A stretch of 64,000 nucleotides of DNA from VRUE01 sp963788975 (GTDB taxonomy: Bacteria; Actinomycetota; Thermoleophilia; Solirubrobacterales; 70-9): positions 62,001 through 126,000 of the forward strand of contig CAWBIJ010000001.1 of the NCBI GenBank assembly GCA_963788975.1, in the 5' to 3' direction. The first letter of the stretch is position 1; every line of letters begins with the position of its first letter. This document shows positions 9,431 to 15,614 of the stretch, piece after piece. The notes below the pieces were generated by a model, which worked only from the letters and a program-made list of their open reading frames with translations, had not been told where the DNA came from and did no database searches. Position numbers and translations under genes: made by a program.

Positions 9431-10657
9431 GTGAAACTCAAGTCCTTTGGGCTCGCCGTCGCGATGGCGCTTGCCCTGACGGCGCTCGTCGGCGCCTCTT
9501 CGGCGTCGGCGTCGACCTTCAAGTCGCAAGTCGCGGCCACGATCTGGAACGGGCAGCCGACGAATAACCACACCTTCATCTTTCCTGCGGGTGGCACTAA
9601 CTTCAAAGAATTCAAAGAATGCAACAACCACTTCCAAAGTGGACTCACTGCGAGCGAAGAAAAAGCGCTCACCGCAAAACATATCGGTGAAAAAGGTGAA
9701 AAAACCGAATCAGGGGTTTCACTGCTCCGCTGCAAAGTGCCACTGGGAAATTTCTACGCCTATATGAGCACATGTGAATACCGGTTCAATCCCGGTGGGG
9801 AATCCCTCGTCGGAACAATGGATCTGATTGGATGCGGTGCTGAACCGATGCATTTCAGCAACGGAACATGCTCGATCCAAATCGGCAACCAGCAAGGCTT
9901 GGATACGGTCAAATACGAAAACGCAGGCTCGGGAAGCACGAGTACAATTGTTGCGACCGCCAGCATGTCTAACATCACCTACACCGCTGTCGGGGCTGGC
10001 TGTAGTGCAGTCGGAACGTTCAACAACGGGACCTACTCGGGAACGTGGTCGATTTCTGGCAAAAATCACACGGAAACCTCGCAAGTAGGCGTCTGGGTGG
10101 AAAAATCCCCCCCCTCGGTATTCGCTGGAGAAGAAGCGCCGTTGAAAATCAGCGGCAAAGGCACGCCGTGGAGCTACATTCTGGTCGCTAACGGAATTCT
10201 GTACTGCAACTCGCATTCACTGAGCGCCGAATCAGGCACCGTGACGACGGGAAGCATAACCCTCACCCCGGCCTACAAAGAATGCTATTGGGAAATCCCC
10301 TCGTTTGAAAAAGCCACCGTCAGCATGGGCGGGTGCAGCTACGTGCTCCACGCCTTTGGCCTGTTCGACATCGCGGGCGCTGGCTGTGCAGCCAGTCCGA
10401 TGACCATCACCACTGCGTCCTGCACCGTCACCATCGGGCCCCAGACCGGCCTCGCCGGGTTGGTCATGACCAATGCGGGCTCAGGGAAATCTCGCAGCGT
10501 AGGCCTGAAAGGCGCAGCCAAAAAATTGAAATTCACCCTTGCTGGTAAAGGCTGCTTCAACGAAGGAACCTTCAGCAGCGGCACCTTCTACGGCGCCGTG
10601 AGCAGCTTGACGGCTGTGAATTCATTGGGGGCCTCTCAGGGGCTCTGGCTCCAGTAG
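9431..10657 (+). CDS. Cys-rich repeat secreted protein, paralog of the first gene
   Basis: 408 aa, GTG start with RBS GGGAAGGGAGG 7-8 nt upstream. Signal peptide ends at ASASA (about residue 28). Two internal repeats (about residues 115-215 and 295-400) share CxYxF/L, a GCxxxPM.I block, C..xIG.Q.GL, NAGSG and GC...GTF..GT(Y/F).G. The same unit occurs twice in the gene at the left edge. Eight or more cysteines in conserved places point to disulfides and extracellular location. Lysine- and Ala-rich codon use is less GC-biased than that of the ribosomal genes downstream. Ends before a strong terminator. Function unknown. Confidence 0.8.
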   Translation: MKLKSFGLAVAMALALTALVGASSASASTFKSQVAATIWNGQPTNNHTFIFPAGGTNFKEFKECNNHFQSGLTASEEKALTAKHIGEKGEKTESGVSLLRCKVPLGNFYAYMSTCEYRFNPGGESLVGTMDLIGCGAEPMHFSNGTCSIQIGNQQGLDTVKYENAGSGSTSTIVATASMSNITYTAVGAGCSAVGTFNNGTYSGTWSISGKNHTETSQVGVWVEKSPPSVFAGEEAPLKISGKGTPWSYILVANGILYCNSHSLSAESGTVTTGSITLTPAYKECYWEIPSFEKATVSMGGCSYVLHAFGLFDIAGAGCAASPMTITTASCTVTIGPQTGLAGLVMTNAGSGKSRSVGLKGAAKKLKFTLAGKGCFNEGTFSSGTFYGAVSSLTAVNSLGASQGLWLQ

Positions 10658-10711
10658 GTTCGAGCCGAAACTGCTTGCGGGCTTAGTTCCTGCAGGTACT
10701 CGATAGCTGTA

Positions 10712-10750
10712 GCGCGAGGGCCACGAGCGATCGTGGCCCTCGCGCTTTTT
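10712..10750 (+). terminator. Strong Rho-independent terminator
   Basis: Perfect 15-bp stem (10712-10726 with 10731-10745), GCGA tetraloop, then TTTTT. Separates the secreted-protein block from rpmJ, so the ribosomal genes need their own promoter between 10751 and 10888. Confidence 0.95.
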
Positions 10751-10888
10751 GGGCTTGTAGGGCCTGAGGTCGCTCACGCCTGAGCCTTGCTATCTTTCCC
10801 GGTCGGCCCATCGGGCCGTTTGGTCGTGCCTGTCCGCCCAACTCCTGGGGCGTGCGGGAGTCCTGTATTCGATACGAGATCCGGAGCT

Positions 10889-11002
10889 ATGAAGGTCCGA
10901 GCTTCAGTCAAGCCGATGTGCGAAAAGTGCAAGATCATCCGCCGCAACGGGGCGGTCCTTGTGATCTGCCAGAACCCGCGCCACAAGCAGAGGCAGGGCT
11001 AA
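10889..11002 (+). CDS. rpmJ: Ribosomal protein L36 (zinc form)
   Basis: 37 aa, full length. Zinc-ribbon residues C11, C14, C27 and H32 are all present, so this is the zinc-binding form. It is the first gene of a run rpmJ-rpsM-rpsK-rpsD-rpoA-rplQ; the rpsM start follows 4 nt after the stop. In most bacteria infA lies directly upstream; here a terminator and a secreted-protein gene are there instead. GGAG at 10883-10886 serves as RBS, though only 2 nt before the ATG. Confidence 0.95.
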   Translation: MKVRASVKPMCEKCKIIRRNGAVLVICQNPRHKQRQG

Positions 11003-11006
11003 CGAG

Positions 11007-11390
11007 ATGGCACGGATCGCGGGCATCAACATCCCCGTCAACAAGCGGGTCGAGATCGGCCTCACGTACATCTTCGGGATTGGCCAGTCGACTGCGCAGG
11101 ACATCCTCAAGGAGACGAAAATCGATCCCAACACGCTGGTCAAGGACTTGACCGAGGACGAGGTCGTCCGCCTGCGTGAGGCAGTCGAGCAGCGTGAGGT
11201 CGAGGGCGACCTGCGCCGCGACCGCTCCCAGAACGTCAAACGGCTGATGGAGATCGGCGCCTACCGGGGCCTGCGGCACCGCCGCGGCCTGCCGGTGCGG
11301 GGCCAGCGGACCAAGACCAACGCGCGTGGCCGCAAGGGCCCGCGCCGTCTCAGCGTTGCGGGCAAGCGCAAAGCGCCCCAACCCAAGTAG
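11007..11390 (+). CDS. rpsM: 30S ribosomal protein S13
   Basis: 127 aa, usual length. Begins MARIAGINIPVNKRVEIGL; carries the helix-two-turn-helix segment (IFGIGQSTAQDIL) and the basic C-terminal tail (RGQRTKTNARGRKGPRR) that reaches toward the tRNA sites in the 30S head. Second gene of the alpha-operon-like cluster; rpsK starts 9 nt later with RBS AGGAGA. Confidence 0.98.
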   Translation: MARIAGINIPVNKRVEIGLTYIFGIGQSTAQDILKETKIDPNTLVKDLTEDEVVRLREAVEQREVEGDLRRDRSQNVKRLMEIGAYRGLRHRRGLPVRGQRTKTNARGRKGPRRLSVAGKRKAPQPK

Positions 11391-11399
11391 GAGATAGAG

Positions 11400-11801
11400 A
11401 TGGCAGCAGCCAAAAAACCCGCGAAGGGGCGCGCCCGGCGCCGCGTCAAGAAGAACGTCGCCTACGGGCAGGCGCACATCAAGACTTCCTTCAACAACAC
11501 GATCGTCACCCTCACCGACACCCAGGGCAACGTGATCGCCTGGGAGTCGGCCGGCTCGGCGGGCTTCAAAGGCTCGCGCAAGTCGACGCCGTTCGCCGCT
11601 CAGGTGACCGCCGACGCGGCCGCCAAGAAAGGCATGGAGCACGGCCTGGAAAAGGTCGAGGTCTTCGCCAAGGGCGCCGGCTCCGGTCGCGAGACCGCGA
11701 TCCGCTCGCTGCAGGCGGCCGGGCTCGAAGTGACGACGGTCAAGGACGTCTCCCCGCAGGCCCATAACGGCTGCCGGCCGAAGAAGCGGAGGCGCGTCTA
11801 G
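11400..11801 (+). CDS. rpsK: 30S ribosomal protein S11
   Basis: 133 aa. Typical S11 core (HIKTSFNNTIVTLTDTQGN; KGSRKSTPFAAQ) and C-terminus (PQAHNGCRPKKRRRV); binds 16S rRNA in the platform next to the E site. The stop TAG shares its last base with the GTG start of rpsD, indicating translational coupling. Confidence 0.98.
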   Translation: MAAAKKPAKGRARRRVKKNVAYGQAHIKTSFNNTIVTLTDTQGNVIAWESAGSAGFKGSRKSTPFAAQVTADAAAKKGMEHGLEKVEVFAKGAGSGRETAIRSLQAAGLEVTTVKDVSPQAHNGCRPKKRRRV

Positions 11802-12421
11802 TGGCCCGCGACACCGGCCCCCAGTGCAAGCAGTGCCGCCGCGAGGGCCAGAAGCTCTTCCTCAAGGGAGAGCGCTGCTTCACCGACAAGTGCGGGGTCG
11901 AGCGTCGCTCCTATCCGCCCGGTGACCATGGTCGCGGCCGCATGCGCCAGTCCGAGTACCGCGTGCAGCTGCGAGAGAAGCAGAAGACGCGCCGCTACTA
12001 CCAGGTGCTGGAGAAGCAGTTCCGTGCCTACTACGACAAGGCCTCGCGCCAGGACGGCGTCACCGGCGAGAACCTGCTGCGCCTGCTCGAGTCGCGCTTC
12101 GACAACGTGCTCGTGCGCCTCGGCTTCGCCGCCTCGCGGCGCCAGGCCCGGCAGCTGATCCGCCACGGCCACTGGCTGATCAACGGCCGCCGCGTCGACA
12201 TCCCCTCCTACCAAGTCCGTCCCGAGGACGTGATCTCGATCAAATCCGGCTCGGCCGCCAATGACACGATTCGGCGGGCAACCGAACTGGTTTCGACCGT
12301 GCCGGCCTGGCTGCAGGCCGACCACGATTCCCTTACCGCCAAGGTCCTGCGCTATCCGGAGCGCTCCGAGATCTCGGCCCCGGTGCAGGAGCAGCTGATC
12401 GTCGAGCTGTACTCCAAGTAA
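11801..12421 (+). CDS. rpsD: 30S ribosomal protein S4 (zinc form)
   Basis: 206 aa, GTG start overlapping the rpsK stop by one base. N-terminal zinc ligands C9, C12, C26, C31 mark the zinc-containing type. An S4 RNA-binding domain (RLGFAASRRQARQLIRHGH, about residues 105-125) follows. S4 is a primary 16S binder and in many bacteria represses its own operon; whether that happens here cannot be told from sequence. Confidence 0.98.
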   Translation: MARDTGPQCKQCRREGQKLFLKGERCFTDKCGVERRSYPPGDHGRGRMRQSEYRVQLREKQKTRRYYQVLEKQFRAYYDKASRQDGVTGENLLRLLESRFDNVLVRLGFAASRRQARQLIRHGHWLINGRRVDIPSYQVRPEDVISIKSGSAANDTIRRATELVSTVPAWLQADHDSLTAKVLRYPERSEISAPVQEQLIVELYSK

Positions 12422-12457
12422 CCGGCCCCTATTCCGTAACACGCAACGAAGGAATCC

Positions 12458-13438
12458 ATGACCACTGACTTTCAGGTCCCCCGCATCAGCTCAGAGAAGG
12501 TGGACGATCGCCGCGGCACCTTCACCATCGAGCCCCTAGACAAGGGGTTCGGGTACACGTTCGGCAACAGCCTCCGCCGCGTCCTGCTCTCCTCGCTCGG
12601 CGGAGCTTCCATCACCAGTGTCCGCATCGAGGGTGTCGCGCACGAGTTCTCCACCGTGCCCGGCGTCAAGGAGGATGTCACCGACATCGTCCTCAACCTG
12701 AAGGACCTCGTCGTCCGCATGCACACCGACGCCGACGAGGTCGAGGCGCCGCTGGTTGCCACCGGCCCCGGTGAGGTCAAGGCCAAGGACATCGACCTGC
12801 CGTCGGGGGTGGAGATCCTCAACCCCGACGCGCCGATCGCGACGCTGGAGAAGAAAACCAAGCTCGAGGTCTACCTGACGATCGGCCGCGGCCGCGGCTA
12901 CTCGGCGGCCGAAGACAACAAGTCGGACGACCAGCCGATCGGCGTGATTCCGATCGACTCGATCTTCTCGCCGATCCGGCGCGCCTCCTACTCGGTCGAC
13001 TCCGCCCGCGTCGGCCAGCGCACCGACTTCGACAAACTGACCCTCGACCTCGAGACCGACGGCTCAATCGAGCCGGGGGCGGCGCTGCGCGAAGCCTCCG
13101 AGATCCTGATCAAGAGCCTGGCGATCTTCACCGACGCCGACCGGGTCGAGGAACTGACCGCGCGCGATCCTGTTGTCTCCCACACCGCCGATGCGGTGGC
13201 CGGGCTCGCCGGCGAAGGGATCGCCGAAAGCAATGGGCTCGATGAGATCCTGATCGAGGAGCTGGAGCTGGGCGTGCGCTCCTACAACTGCCTGAAGCGG
13301 GCGGGAGTGCAGACGGTCGGTGACCTGGTGCGGAAGTCCCGCGCCGAGCTGAACGCGATCCCCAACTTCGGCCAGAAGTCGATCGAGGAAGTGATCGAAA
13401 CCCTCCAGTCCCGCGGGCTCGACCTGCAGCCGGACTAG
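12458..13438 (+). CDS. rpoA: RNA polymerase alpha subunit
   Basis: 326 aa. N-terminal dimerisation/assembly domain (GFGYTFGNSLRRVLLSSLGG, residues about 30-50; about 1-230) and C-terminal helix-hairpin-helix domain (about 255-320, LGVRSYNCLKRAGVQTVGDL; NFGQKSIEEV) that contacts DNA UP elements and activators. The linker is moderately long. Located between rpsD and rplQ as usual. RBS GAAGGAAT, ATG start. Confidence 0.98.
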   Translation: MTTDFQVPRISSEKVDDRRGTFTIEPLDKGFGYTFGNSLRRVLLSSLGGASITSVRIEGVAHEFSTVPGVKEDVTDIVLNLKDLVVRMHTDADEVEAPLVATGPGEVKAKDIDLPSGVEILNPDAPIATLEKKTKLEVYLTIGRGRGYSAAEDNKSDDQPIGVIPIDSIFSPIRRASYSVDSARVGQRTDFDKLTLDLETDGSIEPGAALREASEILIKSLAIFTDADRVEELTARDPVVSHTADAVAGLAGEGIAESNGLDEILIEELELGVRSYNCLKRAGVQTVGDLVRKSRAELNAIPNFGQKSIEEVIETLQSRGLDLQPD

Positions 13439-13468
13439 GGGCGCGAGGGAGCAGGGGGAGGAGAGCAG

Positions 13469-13822
13469 ATGCGTCACCGCAAGAAGCGCAACAAGCTGAG
13501 CCGGGATGCGTCGCATCGCGAGTCGTTGCTCTCCAACCTCTGCAAGCAGCTGATCGACCACGAGCGGATCGAAACCAGCCAGGCGAAGGCGAAGGCGGTC
13601 AAGCCCGAGGTCGAGCAGCTGATCACCCTCGCCAAGCGCGGCGACCTGCACGCGCGTCGCCAGGCCCTGGCGACGCTGCACAACGACAAGTTCATCGTGC
13701 ACAAGCTGTTCGAGGAGGTCGCGCCGCGGTATGTCGAGCGGCCGGGTGGGTATACCCGCATCGTGAAGTTGGGTCCGAGGCGTTCGGACTCGACTGAGAT
13801 GGTTTATCTCGAGCTGGTTTAG
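13469..13822 (+). CDS. rplQ: 50S ribosomal protein L17
   Basis: 117 aa. Begins with the conserved MRHRKKRNKLSRDASHRES and ends in the usual beta strands (GGYTRIVKLGPRRSDSTEM). RBS GGGGGAGGAG. Last gene of the cluster; a large nested inverted repeat begins 2 nt after its stop. truA, which often follows in the same direction, is on the opposite strand here. Confidence 0.98.
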   Translation: MRHRKKRNKLSRDASHRESLLSNLCKQLIDHERIETSQAKAKAVKPEVEQLITLAKRGDLHARRQALATLHNDKFIVHKLFEEVAPRYVERPGGYTRIVKLGPRRSDSTEMVYLELV

Positions 13823-13823
13823 G

Positions 13824-13914
13824 GGAGGGCGGGGTGCCTCCCGCCCTGACAATTGCCGGTCTAATGAGACCGCCAATTTGAGTATCCGCCAGTTCGGGAG
13901 GCACCCCGCCTTCC
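13824..13914 (-). repeat. Nested inverted-repeat element A (core family I)
   Basis: Outer arms 13828-13843 and 13895-13910 are perfect 16-bp complements, extended by a G-T and three further pairs. The enclosed 51 nt, read on the minus strand, are AACTGGCGGATACTCAAA, then a 12-bp hairpin (one mismatch) with loop CATT, then TTGTCAGGG. The same 51-nt core with different stem bases is found in element B. Sits between the convergent rplQ and truA stops, so may also end transcription from both sides, although no T-tract exists. Confidence 0.85.
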
Positions 13915-13938
13915 TCGAAACCGCACCAGCGGCACCGC

Positions 13939-14670
13939 TCAGTAGCTGACGGACTCCAAGTACAAGCCGTGAGGTGGAGCCGTGTCGCCGGCCGCTGACC
14001 TAGGTGCGCCGGAGAGGAGCTGGGTAAAGCTCTCTACGGTGCGGCGGGATGAGGCTGCTTCGAGCATGGTGCCTACTAGGGCGCGGACCATGTTGCGCAT
14101 GAAGGCGTCGGCGGTGATGCGGAAGGTGAGGATGTCGCCTTCGGCGGTCCAGGCGGCGGCGAGGACGTCGCGGTCGAAGCGGACGTGGTCGGTCTGGGTC
14201 GGGGTGAAGGCGGTGAAGTCGTGGGTGCCGGCCAGCGCGCTGGCGCAGGCGTCGAGAGCGTCACCGTCGATGCGGTGTGGCCACCAGAGCGCGCGGCCCT
14301 GCTCGAAGGGGCTGGGGGCGCTTCGCGCGAGCACTCGGTAGCGATAGGTGCGCGACTTCGCGTCACGCCGCGCGTCGAAGCCATTGGCGACGACTGCGGC
14401 CGCCGTCACGGCGACGTCATCCGGCCCGACCCCGTTCAACCGTCGCGCCAGATCCCCGGGCACCTCGCCTGCGGTCTCGAAGCTAGCCACCTGCCCCAGC
14501 GCATGCACGCCTGTATCGGTCCTCCCGGCGACGGTCAGCTGCGCGGATGCGCGCAACACCGTCTCCAGCGCCGCCTCCAGCTCCCCCTGCACGGTCCGCA
14601 GCCCAGGCTGAGCGGCCCAGCCCCGGAATCCGCCTCCGTCGTACTCCAGCTCCAGTCGCACAGTTGTCAC
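13939..14670 (-). CDS. truA: tRNA pseudouridine synthase A
   Basis: 243 aa, full length. Catalytic Asp52 lies in AGRTDTGVHALG; N-terminal LEYDGGGFRGW and later KSRTYRYRV and DAFMRNMVRALVGT are standard TruA motifs. It makes pseudouridine at tRNA positions 38-40. The start is GTG at 14670, with CATACT six bases upstream on the minus strand, fitting a leaderless transcript. Orientation is opposite to rplQ, and inverted copies of one structured repeat (elements A and B) flank the gene. Confidence 0.96.
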   Translation of the reverse strand: MTTVRLELEYDGGGFRGWAAQPGLRTVQGELEAALETVLRASAQLTVAGRTDTGVHALGQVASFETAGEVPGDLARRLNGVGPDDVAVTAAAVVANGFDARRDAKSRTYRYRVLARSAPSPFEQGRALWWPHRIDGDALDACASALAGTHDFTAFTPTQTDHVRFDRDVLAAAWTAEGDILTFRITADAFMRNMVRALVGTMLEAASSRRTVESFTQLLSGAPRSAAGDTAPPHGLYLESVSY

Positions 14671-14801
14671 GTGCGCAGTATGCAGCGGTCCGGGGCGCCG
14701 GGGCGGGCATCCTCGAACGGGCGGATACTCAAAGTGCAGCGCTAATTAGCGCTGCACTTGTCCGGGCGAGGATGCCCGCCCCGGCGCCTAGAATCGCTTA
14801 C
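14671..14801. promoter_or_regulatory. Divergent leaderless promoters for truA and surE around element B
   Basis: Toward truA: CATACT (complement of 14677-14682), 6 nt, GTG at 14670. Toward surE: TAGAAT (14789-14794), 7 nt, ATG at 14802. Neither gene has a Shine-Dalgarno sequence. Element B fills the space between the two -10 boxes, so its arms would overlap both -35 regions. Confidence 0.6.
14694..14788 (+). repeat. Nested inverted-repeat element B (core family I)
   Basis: Perfect 22-bp outer arms (14694-14715 with 14767-14788). The inner 51 nt (14716-14766) are AACGGGCGGATACTCAAA, a perfect 12-bp hairpin with AATT loop (14732-14759), and TTGTCCGGG. Compared with element A the unpaired segments are nearly identical while the stem bases differ and still pair. 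It lies in the truA/surE divergent promoter region, in the opposite orientation to A. Confidence 0.88.
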
Positions 14802-15614
14802 ATGCGAGTCCTGCTGACCAACGACGACGGCATCTCTGCCCCCGGCCTACAGGCCGCCCGTCGCGCCATACGCGAGATCGACGGCGTCGAGGTCGAGGTG
14901 ATCGCGCCGGACTCCAACCGCAGCGCCACCGCGCGCAGCATCACGACCCGCTCGCCGCTCACGGTCGAGGAGGTCGAGTTCGGCGACGGCGACGTCGGCT
15001 ACGCGACCGACGGCACCCCGGTCGACTGCGTCCGCTTCGCCGAGCTGGGACTGGTCGGCGGGCGGCCTGACCTGATCGTCTCCGGAATCAACCACGGCGC
15101 CAACCTCGGCGACGACATCACCTACTCGGGCACGGTCGCCGCCGCTTTCGAGGGGATCGTGCTCGGGATCCCAGCGGTGGCGGTCTCCCAGCAGTCCTCC
15201 GGCGGGGGCATGGGCTACGTCAGCGGCAAGTTCGACTTCGGCGTCGCGGCCCCCTTCGCCGCCCAACTGGTCCGTTGCCTCGCCAAAGAGCCGATGCCCC
15301 CTGCGACGCTGATCAACGTCAACTGCCCCGCCGGCGAGCCAACCGGGGTCGAGGTGACGAAACTGGGCAAGCGGATCTACAACGACGAGCTGAAGCTGGT
15401 CGGCGAGGAGTCCGACAGCCGCCGCCGCTACGAGATCTACGGCTGGAAACCAGGCTACGAGGAGATTGAGGGAACCGACCTCTTCGCGGTCGCCCAGGGC
15501 CGCATTGCGGTCACCCCGATCCACTTCGACCTCACCGACCACGGCGGGCTGGAGCGGCTGCGGGGCTGGGAGTTCGCCGAGATGCTGACGGCCTGCACCC
15601 CCTCCTCGGTGTGA
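14802..15614 (+). CDS. surE: 5'-nucleotidase SurE
   Basis: 270 aa. Starts MRVLLTNDDGISAPG, with metal ligands D8 and D9, a Ser in DSNRSATARS (about 41) and the Asn of SGINHGANLGDD, the complete SurE metal site. It dephosphorylates nucleoside monophosphates and was first described as a stationary-phase survival protein. ATG 14802 chosen because homology begins there and a -10-like TAGAAT lies 7 nt upstream; upstream in-frame codons run through element B. Stop overlaps the ligA start (GTGA). Confidence 0.95.
   Translation: MRVLLTNDDGISAPGLQAARRAIREIDGVEVEVIAPDSNRSATARSITTRSPLTVEEVEFGDGDVGYATDGTPVDCVRFAELGLVGGRPDLIVSGINHGANLGDDITYSGTVAAAFEGIVLGIPAVAVSQQSSGGGMGYVSGKFDFGVAAPFAAQLVRCLAKEPMPPATLINVNCPAGEPTGVEVTKLGKRIYNDELKLVGEESDSRRRYEIYGWKPGYEEIEGTDLFAVAQGRIAVTPIHFDLTDHGGLERLRGWEFAEMLTACTPSSV

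Noticed and set aside
10804..10818. CGGCCC-ATC-GGGCCG hairpin before rpmJ as a second terminator or attenuator
   Set aside because: Only 6 bp with a 3-nt loop and two or three T residues; too weak to claim.
13824..14788. Inversion of truA by recombination between the cores of elements A and B
   Set aside because: A crossover inside the cores would exchange outer arms, leaving each element with mismatched arms. Both have perfect arms, so this simple route does not fit; inversion by another route remains possible.
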